NCBI GenBank assembly: GCA_015472025.1
Contig: BNHL01000001.1
Span: 1,268,501-1,332,500, forward strand
DNA: 64,000 nucleotides
Source: Cytophagales bacterium WSM2-2
Lineage (GTDB): Bacteria > Bacteroidota > Bacteroidia > Cytophagales > Cyclobacteriaceae
Reading direction: 5' to 3'
Shown here: piece by piece, positions 53,908 through 64,000 of the stretch
How the letters are laid out: every line of letters starts with the position of its first letter
Position numbering within the stretch: position 1 is the first letter of the stretch
The notes under the pieces: model-generated
What the model saw: only the letters and a program-made list of their open reading frames with translations
Databases searched by the model: none
What the model was told of the DNA's origin: nothing
Translations under genes and position numbers: made by a program

Positions 53908-54732
53908 TTATTTCTTTCGAAGGAGGAGACAGGCCCAGGTTTCACGGCTATCGTGGCTTACCTCTGTGAGATCATATTTCCCTGCCTCTTTTTTCAATGT
54001 TTCAATGTCACTTTCATAAAAACCACTCAACAACAGGTGGCCTCCCGGCAATAGCAATTCTGAATAGTTTTTCATTTCATTCAGAAGGATATTCCGGTTG
54101 ATGTTAGCCAGTATGATCTCGAATTTTCCTTCAAAATCCAGCTCGGCAATTTTCCCCTGGCGAATGTTGATATTCCCACAGCCGTTGATCTCTGCGTTCT
54201 CTTTTCCATTGATCACGCTCCACTCATCGATGTCAAAAGCCTCAACCGATTTGGCCTTGAGCTTTGAAGCCATAATCGAAAGTATCGCAGTGCCACAACC
54301 AGCATCTATGACTTTTTTATTCTGATGATCAATTTTCAATTGGTTCTTCAGCATCAGGTGAGTAGTCTGATGGTGTCCTGTGCCAAATGACATTTTCGGA
54401 GTGATGACTATCTCGTACGGGTATTTCTTTTCGATCTCGTGAAATTCAGCACGAACAAGGATCTGGTCGTCTACGAAGATCGGCTCCACATTTTTCTCCC
54501 ACTCTTTGTTCCAGTTTTGTTTTTCAACCCTATCCTCAGAAAATTGAAGCGGAGAAATATGCTTGTATTTTTCCTTGATAGCCTCAACCCAACTGGCATC
54601 AAATTTTTCGGCATAAGCCTCGAACCCCTGATCTGTTTCAACGAATGTATCAAACCCCGCTTCGGCAATTTCTGCCATAAGGATTTCCGTAAATTCCGGA
54701 TCACAAATTACAAGTAGACGGGTGTAATACAT
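53908..54732 (-). CDS. prmA: Ribosomal protein L11 methyltransferase
   Basis: 274 aa. Trimethylates ribosomal protein L11 with SAM. The N-terminal substrate-binding domain covers about 1-100; the methyltransferase domain has the PrmA-specific MSFGTGHHQTTHLML near 114-128, KVIDAGCGTAILSI near 139-152 and ILANINRNILL near 208-218. Length and motif spacing are normal for Bacteroidota PrmA. Divergent from the metallo-hydrolase gene, 115 bases apart. Confidence 0.94.
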   Translation of the reverse strand: MYYTRLLVICDPEFTEILMAEIAEAGFDTFVETDQGFEAYAEKFDASWVEAIKEKYKHISPLQFSEDRVEKQNWNKEWEKNVEPIFVDDQILVRAEFHEIEKKYPYEIVITPKMSFGTGHHQTTHLMLKNQLKIDHQNKKVIDAGCGTAILSIMASKLKAKSVEAFDIDEWSVINGKENAEINGCGNINIRQGKIAELDFEGKFEIILANINRNILLNEMKNYSELLLPGGHLLLSGFYESDIETLKKEAGKYDLTEVSHDSRETWACLLLRKK

Positions 54733-54835
54733 GTTAAGCTATTAAAAATGATGCTTTCGATTTTCAGGGCAAAATTATCCCGAAAATGGGAATATCGAGT
54801 GCTCCTTAGCGGAATGTTGAATTACAAACTTCACG

Positions 54836-54843
54836 TACCTTTG
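54836..54843 (+). promoter_or_regulatory. Putative -7 element of the MBL/pssA/porUV row
   Basis: TACCTTTG, a full match to TAnnTTTG, only 4 bases before the ATG at 54848, so the transcript would be leaderless or nearly so. A TTG at 54817-54819 could be the -33 part but the spacing (16) is short. Confidence 0.5.
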
Positions 54844-54847
54844 CGGG

Positions 54848-55501
54848 ATGCTTTCCATTCAGGTATTTACGTTTAATGCTTTTTCAGAGAACACATACGT
54901 TGTTTCTGACGAAACAAAAGAAGCCGTAGTGATTGATCCAGGTTGCTACACACGTGAAGAGCAACGTGAGTTAAGCTCTTATATCGAATCAGAACAACTT
55001 AAAATAAAATATTTGCTTAACACACATGGCCATGTAGATCACGTACTTGGCAATGATTACGTGAAAGACAAATACAAAGTGCCGTTCCTGATCCATAAAA
55101 CTGACGAAGCCACACTCAGGGCCGTGAAAACATATGCCACGCTTTATGGTTTTGATGCTTACCGTGGAGCAGAGCCTGATGGTTTTCTTGCTGAAAGTGA
55201 CATTGTATCTTTTGGCAATACAACCTGGAAGGTGCTTTTTCTTCCCGGTCACGCTCCGGGTCACATTGGTTTTTATGACGAGAACGATAAAGTGATATTC
55301 AGTGGCGATGTGCTCTTCGAGCATAGCATCGGACGCACCGATCTGCCGGGGGGAAATCATGAGACGCTGATCAGCAGCATCCATAAAAAACTGTTTGTAC
55401 TTCCTGATGAAGTGGTGGTTTACCCGGGGCATGGTCCGGACACTACGATTGGCGAAGAGAAAATTTCTAATCCGTTCTGTGCATTAAGCTTGCTTCGATG
55501 A
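54848..55501 (+). CDS. MBL-fold metallo-hydrolase (glyoxalase II-like)
   Basis: 217 aa. Metal-binding motif THGHVDHVLGN (His60, His62, Asp64, His65), later PGHAPGHIGFY near 131-141, FSGDVLFEHSIGRTDL near 151-166 and VVYPGHGPDTTIGEE near 189-203. This is the YcbL/hydroxyacylglutathione hydrolase-like subgroup; the glutathione-binding C-terminal domain is missing. Substrate not certain. First gene of a plus-strand row; overlaps pssA by 4 bases. Confidence 0.93.
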   Translation: MLSIQVFTFNAFSENTYVVSDETKEAVVIDPGCYTREEQRELSSYIESEQLKIKYLLNTHGHVDHVLGNDYVKDKYKVPFLIHKTDEATLRAVKTYATLYGFDAYRGAEPDGFLAESDIVSFGNTTWKVLFLPGHAPGHIGFYDENDKVIFSGDVLFEHSIGRTDLPGGNHETLISSIHKKLFVLPDEVVVYPGHGPDTTIGEEKISNPFCALSLLR

Positions 55502-56178
55502 AGAAACACATCCCCAATGCGCTAACGTGCGCCAACTTGCTGTGTGGGTGCCTTGCCATTGTCTTCTGCCTGGAAAACAGAAGTATCCCGACCGCGTACT
55601 TCGTTTGGGCCGCAGGAGTATTCGATTTTTTTGATGGCTTTGCCGCACGCTGGCTCAAAGTGAGCTCACCGATCGGAAAAGAATTAGACTCGCTTGCTGA
55701 CATGGTGAGCTTTGGATTGCTTCCGGCATTGTTCATGTACAAAATGATTGGTGCAAGTTCGACCAATATTTACCTGCCTTACATCGGCCTCATGATTGCT
55801 GTTTGTTCGGCATTGCGACTTGCCATTTTCAATGTAGACGAAACTCAGCATGACTCATTCAAGGGGCTCAACACACCAGCCAATACTATTTTTATTACTT
55901 CTCTCCCTTTTATTACGGGAAATGTAGGAACGTTTGTTCAGCAGGATTGGGTATTGATTATCATAACCATCGTATTTTCATTGTTGTTGGTTTCCCGAAT
56001 TGATATACTGGCTTTTAAATTCAAAAACTTTTCGTGGGCAAATAATAAGTTGCGATTTACTTTTCTGGCCTCTGCAGTATTATTGCTGTTGCTATTAGGC
56101 AAAACTGCTGTGCCGCTCGTGATACTAGCCTACATAGGATTTTCGTTAGCCGGCAAAGCGCTGAAACTGGAGGGGTAG
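55498..56178 (+). CDS. pssA: CDP-diacylglycerol-serine O-phosphatidyltransferase
   Basis: 226 aa. Makes phosphatidylserine, precursor of phosphatidylethanolamine, at the inner membrane. The CDP-alcohol phosphotransferase motif D-G-x2-A-R-x8-G-x3-D-x3-D is exact: Asp46, Gly47, Ala50, Arg51, Gly60, Asp64, Asp68. About seven membrane helices. Overlaps the MBL gene by 4 bases and precedes porU by 20 bases, so it is likely in one transcript. Confidence 0.93.
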   Translation: MKKHIPNALTCANLLCGCLAIVFCLENRSIPTAYFVWAAGVFDFFDGFAARWLKVSSPIGKELDSLADMVSFGLLPALFMYKMIGASSTNIYLPYIGLMIAVCSALRLAIFNVDETQHDSFKGLNTPANTIFITSLPFITGNVGTFVQQDWVLIIITIVFSLLLVSRIDILAFKFKNFSWANNKLRFTFLASAVLLLLLLGKTAVPLVILAYIGFSLAGKALKLEG

Positions 56179-56198
56179 CCTGTTATTTTAAATAATCC

Positions 56199-59100
56199 GT
56201 GGCAAAAAAAATATTCATAATCATTCTTGCGCTTTTTGCAATGCCAGGTGCGCGAGGTCAATCGTCTGTCCTGAGCTCCGGCATCTGGTATAAGTTTTCC
56301 GTGAATGACAACGGGATATACAAAATCGACTATGATCTGCTCCGTAAAGCCGGAATAAACCCATCGCAGATCAATCCAAAGAACATTCGGATTTATACTG
56401 GCCAACCCGGAATGCTTCCGCAGGCTAATAGCGCAAAACGGGTAATCGATTTGAAGGAAGTAGCTATTTCCGTGGCGGGTGAAGAGGATGGAAAATTCGA
56501 CTCGAACGACTACATCTTACTGTATGCACAAGGGCCGGATATTCTCGAGTTTGATACGAAAAAGAATTTCTTCAGGTACGAGAACAACATTTACACTGAC
56601 AATAATTTTTATTATCTGACTGTTTCAACTTCAGAGGGAAAACGGTTGGCACAAAGTCAAAATCTCTCCGGAAATTATCCCGTGATTAGCCAGTTCGATG
56701 ATTTTGCTTACTACGAAACTGATAAGTACAACCTGCTCCATTCGGGAAGACAGTGGTTTGGTGAGCAGTTCGATCAATCCCTTTCACTCACTATTCAATT
56801 TAATCTTCCCGGCATTGTACCCAATTCTTCAATCAAGCTGACAAGTCACGTCATGGCACAGTCCATTACGAACTGCTCATTCAATGTTTCATTCAATAAT
56901 CAGGCACTGATTACCCAACAGGTACCTGCCATTCCGAATAGTGCCTTTACAGTTAAAGGCAGTCTCGTAGCAGACACTATTACTTTCTCCGAATCCTCGG
57001 CAAGTGCATCGTCACAAAATGCACAGCAGGTACGTTATCAATTCACCAAAGGCGGCCCGGGCATCTCAATCGGGTATCTCGACTATTTTATATTCGGGGT
57101 GAAACGGAAGCTCGCTTTATATAACGACCAGACTCTTTTTGTTTCTTCTGAAAGTCTGAATAATCCAAACTCCACTTTTCAGATCAATTTAGTAACCACT
57201 AACAATCAAGTCTGGGAAGTCACCAATGCATTCAATGCAAAGAATCAACTTGTACAATTGACCGGATCAACATTTACTTTTTCAGCAAAAACAGATTCCC
57301 TGAGAAAATTTGTAGTCTTCGATCCTGCAAAAATCGCAAAGCCAAAATTCGAATCAACCGTTACAAATCAAGATCTGCATGCAATTTCGTCAGCAGACAT
57401 GCTCATCATATCACACCCGAGTTTTCTTACCCAGGCAAAAAGGTTGGAGGCCCATCGCCAAACACATGACCTATTGAATGTAGTCACCGTTTCAACGGAC
57501 CAGGTCTTCAACGAATACGGTGGTGGGAAACCTGACATCACGGCTATGCGTGACTTTATCCGCGATGTTTATAAAAAATCAAGTGGCCAGTTAAAATATG
57601 TATTACTGTTTGGTCGTGGTTCTTATGATTATAAAGACCGCGTTTTCGAAAATACAAACCTGGTTCCTATCTACGAGGCATACAGTTCGTTGGAGCCGTT
57701 GCTTACCTATTCGTCCGATGATTACCTGGGGTTTCTCGAGGACAATGAAGGAGCGTGGCCCGAGAGTCCTGTAGTCAACTACACAATGGATATTGCTGTT
57801 GGCCGACTACCTGCTAAGAAAGCTGCCGATGCGCAAAACATCGTTGACAAGCTGATCGAGTACGATACCAACCCCGAAAGATTTGGTCCGTGGCGCAAAG
57901 AGCTTTTATTTGTAGCTGATGACGGTGACTTCGATCTGCACATCGATAGCGCAAATCAATTGGCAAGCAGTATAGATCAAACACATCCTGAAGTAAACGT
58001 CAACAAACTCTTCCTGGACTACTACAAACAGGTCATCAAACCAAACGGTCAATTCAGTCCTGAGGCTACCAAGGCTCTTGACTTGTCTGTACGCGAAGGC
58101 AAGGTCATTGTAAATTATACGGGGCACGGATCAGAACAAGTGTGGGCTCAGGAACAAATACTCAATCCCGATGTCGTGCAGAGTCTGAACAATGGGCCCA
58201 TGTATCCATTGTTTGTGACCGCAACGTGTGAGTTCGGTCGCAATGATGATCCTTTCATCATTTCTTCAGCCGAAAATCTGCTGCTGAAAAAAAAGGGGGG
58301 AGCTATCGGGCTCGTCACCACGGCACGTCCTGTCTATTCAAATACGAACAGCATACTGAACATTGCGTTTTATCAATCTCTTTTTGCTAGAAAAGACAAC
58401 GCTTTCCGTTCCCTTGGAGACGTTGTGCGTGATACCAAAAACAATAGCCTGAGCGGAGTCTACAATCGTAATTTTTCCCTGTTGGGAGATCCATCCATGA
58501 AATTGGCATTGGCAAATAATATTGCATTCACTAGCTCAGTAAAAACTTCTGCAAACTCAGACACTTTGAAAGCCCTGTCTCGCGTCTCTATCAAAGGAGA
58601 AATTCAAGACAGTAACGGAAGTAAACTCAACAATTTCAATGGCACCGTTTTCGCCACTGTATTCGATAAAGCAAAAAGTGAACTTACATTGGGCGACCCC
58701 CATGAGTCTGTCAACCCCCCATCGCCGGTTTACAGTTTTGTCGATAGGCCGAATAAAGTATTTCAAGGTTCTGTATCGGCAACTCAAGGCGCATTTCAAT
58801 TTGACTTTATCATGCCGTCAAGTTTGCTACCAACAGCTAAAGCTGGGAAACTGAGTCTGTACGCTTTCAACGAAACAGGAACCGAAGCCATTGGAACTTC
58901 GTCAGTTTTTAAAGTAGGAGGTCAGGAACCCAATCCTCCGGCAGATACAACACCGCCTGAAATTAAACTTTACATCAGCGACACGACTTTCATCGATGGC
59001 GGCACTGTCGGACCAAACACTAAACTGGTAGCACGCCTTTTCGATGCAAGCGGTATCAATATGGCGTCTGTTGATCCCCAAAAAAGCATCATTGCTACCC

Positions 59101-59612
59101 TGGATAATAAGTGGTCATATGTCGTAAATGATTATTACTACTCGGACAAAAATGATTTCAAAAAAGGCACGGTCATCTTCCCTTTAGACACCCTAAAAAA
59201 AGGGGCACATGTCCTGTCCCTTACAGCTTCAGACACTTATAACAATACTTCGACCACCTCCGTGAGCTTTGTTGTCACTGACGGTATAGGTATTACAGTC
59301 GGTGATTTTATCAACTACCCCAACCCATTCAATTCAATCTCAGAAGAGACCACCTTTCAGTTTACACACACCAGGGCAGGTGAGGATTTGGGGGCTGCAA
59401 TATCGATTTATGACCTTACAGGAAGGCCTGTGGTTACCATAAATTACTCGGTGGTTTCAAGTAATTATCAGGTCGATTTAGGACGGTGGAATGGGGAAAC
59501 TGCCAGTGGAATAAAAATAGGCCCCGGGGTATACGTTGCTAGGCTATCCGTCCGTTCACTTGCCGATGGCTCCCAAAGTAACAGGTCCATTAAACTTATA
59601 ATTCTGAATTGA
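56199..59612 (+). CDS. porU: Type IX secretion sortase PorU
   Basis: 1137 aa starting with GTG (GTG GCA AAA AAA), then a signal peptide (AKKIFIIILALFAMPGARG). PorU is the outer-membrane C25 cysteine protease that removes the C-terminal signal of T9SS cargo and attaches it to A-LPS. The gingipain-like catalytic domain covers about 390-770: His in VNYTGHGSEQVW near 641 and Cys in VTATCEFGRNDDPF near 676, with GLVTTARPVYSNTNS behind. The C-terminal part carries Ig-like strands and a domain ending RSIKLIILN, as seen in PorU itself. porV follows 25 bases later, as in several Bacteroidota. Confidence 0.95.
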   Translation: MAKKIFIIILALFAMPGARGQSSVLSSGIWYKFSVNDNGIYKIDYDLLRKAGINPSQINPKNIRIYTGQPGMLPQANSAKRVIDLKEVAISVAGEEDGKFDSNDYILLYAQGPDILEFDTKKNFFRYENNIYTDNNFYYLTVSTSEGKRLAQSQNLSGNYPVISQFDDFAYYETDKYNLLHSGRQWFGEQFDQSLSLTIQFNLPGIVPNSSIKLTSHVMAQSITNCSFNVSFNNQALITQQVPAIPNSAFTVKGSLVADTITFSESSASASSQNAQQVRYQFTKGGPGISIGYLDYFIFGVKRKLALYNDQTLFVSSESLNNPNSTFQINLVTTNNQVWEVTNAFNAKNQLVQLTGSTFTFSAKTDSLRKFVVFDPAKIAKPKFESTVTNQDLHAISSADMLIISHPSFLTQAKRLEAHRQTHDLLNVVTVSTDQVFNEYGGGKPDITAMRDFIRDVYKKSSGQLKYVLLFGRGSYDYKDRVFENTNLVPIYEAYSSLEPLLTYSSDDYLGFLEDNEGAWPESPVVNYTMDIAVGRLPAKKAADAQNIVDKLIEYDTNPERFGPWRKELLFVADDGDFDLHIDSANQLASSIDQTHPEVNVNKLFLDYYKQVIKPNGQFSPEATKALDLSVREGKVIVNYTGHGSEQVWAQEQILNPDVVQSLNNGPMYPLFVTATCEFGRNDDPFIISSAENLLLKKKGGAIGLVTTARPVYSNTNSILNIAFYQSLFARKDNAFRSLGDVVRDTKNNSLSGVYNRNFSLLGDPSMKLALANNIAFTSSVKTSANSDTLKALSRVSIKGEIQDSNGSKLNNFNGTVFATVFDKAKSELTLGDPHESVNPPSPVYSFVDRPNKVFQGSVSATQGAFQFDFIMPSSLLPTAKAGKLSLYAFNETGTEAIGTSSVFKVGGQEPNPPADTTPPEIKLYISDTTFIDGGTVGPNTKLVARLFDASGINMASVDPQKSIIATLDNKWSYVVNDYYYSDKNDFKKGTVIFPLDTLKKGAHVLSLTASDTYNNTSTTSVSFVVTDGIGITVGDFINYPNPFNSISEETTFQFTHTRAGEDLGAAISIYDLTGRPVVTINYSVVSSNYQVDLGRWNGETASGIKIGPGVYVARLSVRSLADGSQSNRSIKLIILN

Positions 59613-59637
59613 TTACCTTTAAAGCCCTAAAGTAAGT

Positions 59638-60882
59638 ATGAAGAGATCTATCTACAGTTGCATCGTGATCCTATTGACTATACAAGGTTCATTTGCCCAG
59701 GTAAAACATGTTTTTTCCCAGAGAATGCAAGCTTTTTCATCAGGTGGGAGCTTGGGTAATGCGACAATGCAAGGCAGTGGAACAGGAGTGATCGTTGGTC
59801 AGGACACTACAACTAGAGCAATAACTACAGCCGTCCCCTTCCTTACCATAACTCCCGATTCTCGAGCTGCTGGTATGGGTGATGCCGGTGTTGCGACTTC
59901 TGCAGATGCCAATTCAGCTTATTGGAACCCTGCGAAACTTGCTTTTATCGATCGTGGCTATGGCTTCACTACTTCATATACTCCTTGGCTGGCTAAGATC
60001 ATCAATGACATGAAACTCCTTTACCTGTCGGGATTTTATAAAATAGATCGTGAGCAAGCCGTTTCAGGTTCACTGAAGTATTTTGACATGGGCGACATCA
60101 ATTTCAGGGATGGAAACAATATCGATCAAGGAAGGTATAACCCACGTGAATATGCTGTGGATGTCACCTACTCCAGGTTGCTCACAGAACATTTTGCCAT
60201 TGGCGGTACCTTACGCTATATCCGGTCAAATCTTACAGGTGCTTTTTCAGGGACAACAGATGCCCGCGCCGGTAACTCAGTCGCAGTAGATTTAGGAGCT
60301 TACTATACCAAACAATTCACATCAAGAAATGCTACTCTCTCGCTGGCAGGTACAATCACGAATATCGGTTCTAAGATGACGTACACCAGCGCTGAAAACA
60401 AAGATTTCATCCCAACCAATTTGAGATTGGGCGGTGCTTACAAGACCGAACTAGACCAAAAGAACAGCCTTACTTTTGCATTGGACTTCAATAAACTGAT
60501 GGTACCAACCCCTCCAACCGCCAAGACCACTCCTTTACTGAGCGGAATATTTGGTTCGTTCACAGACGCACGTGGCGGACTTTCAGAAGAATTGCGAGAG
60601 GTCACTATTTCATCTGGTATGGAGTATTGGTACAACAATTTCTTTGCGGCTCGCCTGGGATATTTTTTCGAGGCCAAAGACAAAGGCAACAGAAAATACC
60701 TGACAACAGGTGTAGGTTTCCGTTATGAATCAACCAATCGCGATATCTTCGGTCTCGATATGGCCTATATGGTGCCAACAACTATTGGCAATAATGCTCT
60801 AGCCGAAACCATTCGATTTACTTTATTTTATTTGCTTCCGGTAAAAGAAGCAAAGCAAAACGACTCGGTGACAGATAAATAA
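59638..60882 (+). CDS. porV: Type IX secretion outer-membrane protein PorV (LptO)
   Basis: 414 aa. Signal peptide about 1-20 (MKRSIYSCIVILLTIQGSFA), then a FadL-type outer-membrane barrel with the PorV mark FLTITPDSRAAGMGDAGVATSADANSAYWNPAKLAF (described around residues 67-102). PorV delivers cargo from the translocon to PorU. The barrel ends in ETIRFTLFYLLPV. Co-transcribed with porU; the next gene starts one base after the stop codon. Confidence 0.95.
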   Translation: MKRSIYSCIVILLTIQGSFAQVKHVFSQRMQAFSSGGSLGNATMQGSGTGVIVGQDTTTRAITTAVPFLTITPDSRAAGMGDAGVATSADANSAYWNPAKLAFIDRGYGFTTSYTPWLAKIINDMKLLYLSGFYKIDREQAVSGSLKYFDMGDINFRDGNNIDQGRYNPREYAVDVTYSRLLTEHFAIGGTLRYIRSNLTGAFSGTTDARAGNSVAVDLGAYYTKQFTSRNATLSLAGTITNIGSKMTYTSAENKDFIPTNLRLGGAYKTELDQKNSLTFALDFNKLMVPTPPTAKTTPLLSGIFGSFTDARGGLSEELREVTISSGMEYWYNNFFAARLGYFFEAKDKGNRKYLTTGVGFRYESTNRDIFGLDMAYMVPTTIGNNALAETIRFTLFYLLPVKEAKQNDSVTDK

Positions 60883-62136
60883 ATGCTGAACCGATCAGTC
60901 GCTCCCGCTTTCAATAAAGACTTTTCCTTTGAACTCCCAAAGTACGAGGTCATTCCACTAAATGACAGTACAAATCTGATCTTCTTGTCAGGACTTCAGC
61001 AAGAGGTATTCAAACTTGAATTTATTTTCAGAGCTGGTAAATGGTACGAGCCCAAGTCAGGTTGCTCACATTTCACGGCTATCATGCTCGAGAAAGGTAC
61101 GGAAAGCAAATCTTCCAGAGAGTTAGCCCAGGTATTCGACTACTACGGAGCACAGGTAGAAATCTCTCCCGGCTACGACTACACTTCTGTATCGCTTTAT
61201 GGTTTGAAGAAATCCTTCCGGGAAATCTTCGCTGTTTTTCAGGAAATTGTTACGACTCCGGTTTTCCCTGAAGAAGAATTGGAACTTCAGAAAAAAATAT
61301 TTCTCCAGAATCTTAAGGTCAATAATGAGAAAAACAGTTTTGTAGCATCGAAGTTGATAAGAAAAAATGTTTTTGGACCAGCTCATCCTTATGGCAGTTC
61401 AGTAGAGGAAGAAGACTTAAATAGTATAAACTCTTCTGAACTAAGGGGGTATTTCGCAAGTCAGTTTTCCCCATTGGAGGTTTACCTTATCGGCAACTTC
61501 AGTTCTTCTGAAATCAGTTGGATTACCTCTCATGTTGAGATAATCAACAAGCCTGTTATGACTGGTAGTTTTTTGACTGTATCGGGTCTCAATGATGAAA
61601 AAATTACAAAAGAAGATAGTATTCAGAGTTCCATTCGCCTCGGCAAGCGCACGATCAACCGCAACCACCCGGATTATTTTTGTCTCCTTCTTCTGAATCA
61701 CATTCTTGGAGGCTACTTCGGATCACGGCTGATGAAAAATATTCGTGAGGAAAAGGGACTTACCTATGGAATCTACTCCTCCATCAATCCATTCAGGAAT
61801 GATTGTCTTTTTTCAATTGGGGCTGATGTTGGCAAGGACAAATTGGAGTTGGCCATATCTGAAATTAAGAAAGAGCTTCGCACGCTTTCAGAGGCTTCAA
61901 TTTCAGATGAGGAACTCACTACAGCGCGGAACCATCTTTTAGGCAGCCTACAGCTGGAAGTAGCCAATCCGTTCTCCTCTTTCGATAAAATCAAAAATCT
62001 TCGCCTCAATAATTTAGAGAAGGATTACTATGCCTCTCTTTTTTCCGTCATTCAATCATTGACATCAGAGGACTTACAGTCCATGGCAAAAAAATATTTT
62101 GCCTCGAATGATTTTCACGAAGTAGCCGTAGGGTAG
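60883..62136 (+). CDS. M16-fold (pitrilysin) protein lacking the zinc site
   Basis: 417 aa, one M16 repeat pair, cytosolic or periplasmic without a clear signal. The usual HxxEH zinc motif is replaced: at the matching place the protein reads CSHFTAIMLEKGTES, so the two Glu/His ligands are gone. The C-terminal half keeps the family's IREEKGLTYGIYSS (Arg/Tyr substrate site). It is thus the non-catalytic partner type of M16B heterodimers, yet no catalytic M16 gene is adjacent. The start codon follows the porV stop directly (TAAATG), so it is translated with the T9SS genes. Confidence 0.88.
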   Translation: MLNRSVAPAFNKDFSFELPKYEVIPLNDSTNLIFLSGLQQEVFKLEFIFRAGKWYEPKSGCSHFTAIMLEKGTESKSSRELAQVFDYYGAQVEISPGYDYTSVSLYGLKKSFREIFAVFQEIVTTPVFPEEELELQKKIFLQNLKVNNEKNSFVASKLIRKNVFGPAHPYGSSVEEEDLNSINSSELRGYFASQFSPLEVYLIGNFSSSEISWITSHVEIINKPVMTGSFLTVSGLNDEKITKEDSIQSSIRLGKRTINRNHPDYFCLLLLNHILGGYFGSRLMKNIREEKGLTYGIYSSINPFRNDCLFSIGADVGKDKLELAISEIKKELRTLSEASISDEELTTARNHLLGSLQLEVANPFSSFDKIKNLRLNNLEKDYYASLFSVIQSLTSEDLQSMAKKYFASNDFHEVAVG

Positions 62137-62139
62137 GAT

Positions 62140-62172
62140 CCACCCACTTCGGGCTTTCCGCTCCTATCCCTG
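62140..62172. repeat. Dispersed short intergenic repeat, copy B
   Basis: Matches 35130-35151 over 22 identical bases (62151-62172). The preceding GGATCCACCCAC also aligns to the left part of copy A. Lies between the M16 gene and the rRNA operon end. Confidence 0.6.
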
Positions 62173-62240
62173 GCCGGATGTCGTGTAAGCAAGGCCGCGA
62201 CTTTGTCTTGTCGAAGTTTTAGCAAAGTCAGATCAGGTAT

Positions 62241-62274
62241 AAAAAAAGAAACCCTGACAGTTCATGTCAGGGTT
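62241..62274 (-). terminator. Terminator of the rRNA operon
   Basis: AACCCTGACA (62250-62259) pairs with TGTCAGGGTT (62265-62274), loop GTTCA. On the minus strand the stem is followed by TCTTTTTTT. It lies just beyond the 5S gene. Confidence 0.9.
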
Positions 62275-62285
62275 CTTCTAATGTT

Positions 62286-62396
<111 letters not shown>

Positions 62397-62514
62397 GATC
62401 TCTACCTGCCGCAGGCTTTTTAGCGAAGGCAGGCCATCATATCGTTAACACACCGGAGAAAAGAATTGAGCTTTCAGTAGTAGTTCAGTGCAACAAGCAC
62501 ATAAGTAAAATTGT
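62397..62514 (-). other. 23S-5S spacer with small hairpin
   Basis: About 118 bases; no tRNA. It contains CCTGCC (62405-62410) and GGCAGG (62428-62433), which can form a small hairpin around GCAGGCTTTTTAGCGAA; part of this resembles short palindromic repeats found in Cytophagales intergenic DNA. Confidence 0.6.

Positions 62515-64000
<1,486 letters not shown>

Overview
The window looks like a chromosomal segment of a Bacteroidota bacterium, most likely order Cytophagales; the genus cannot be fixed from sequence alone. Supporting signs are the type IX secretion genes porU and porV, a PadR gene followed by FtsX-type permeases that carry an N-terminal prefix domain, promoters of the TTTG / TAnnTTTG type close to start codons, little sign of Shine-Dalgarno sites, and many exported proteins and lipoproteins of families common in this phylum (head-GIN beta proteins, MORN-like proteins, CxxS thioredoxins, TPM and SnoaL/DinB proteins). 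No phage, insertion sequence, CRISPR array or tRNA was seen.

Layout. 1-598: start of purH (minus strand). 782-4927: a Phe/Tyr biosynthesis operon (prephenate dehydratase, aminotransferase, prephenate dehydrogenase, DAHP synthase fused to chorismate mutase). It is preceded by a 21-codon leader peptide with FYFGFYYY at codons 7-14 and by mutually exclusive hairpins, which together make a complete ribosome-stalling attenuator. 5311-17118: single genes and short operons: a tricorn-like protease, a sorbosone-dehydrogenase/cytochrome c lipoprotein, a thioredoxin-TPR protein, a solute-binding protein, an NadR-type kinase overlapping an MFS transporter, an outer-membrane barrel, a TauE exporter and RlpA.

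17333-33607: a PadR regulator translationally coupled to the first of six tandem paralogous 'orphan' ABC permeases (863-880 aa each) with no ATPase gene nearby. Related imperfect inverted repeats separate the last four. A seventh permease without the prefix domain lies at 40350-42779. 33675-44755: small accessory genes. In the gene-poor stretch 35071-35808 there is an array of twelve 21-bp units (35190-35441) with a near-palindromic GAAACATTTC core, diverged spacers and no indels, next to a short dispersed repeat that recurs at 62151-62172.

44763-54732: M20 amidohydrolase, a MORN-like protein, gpmI with a downstream lipoprotein, a 1562-aa exported beta-rich protein of unknown function, and prmA. 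54848-62136: a plus-strand run of a metallo-hydrolase, pssA, porU (T9SS sortase), porV (T9SS shuttle) and an M16-fold protein lacking the zinc site. 62250-64000: the end of a minus-strand rRNA operon (partial 23S, 5S, terminator).

The most notable items are the aromatic attenuator, the 21-bp phased array, the orphan permease cluster with its intergenic repeats, and the non-catalytic M16 protein coupled to porUV.
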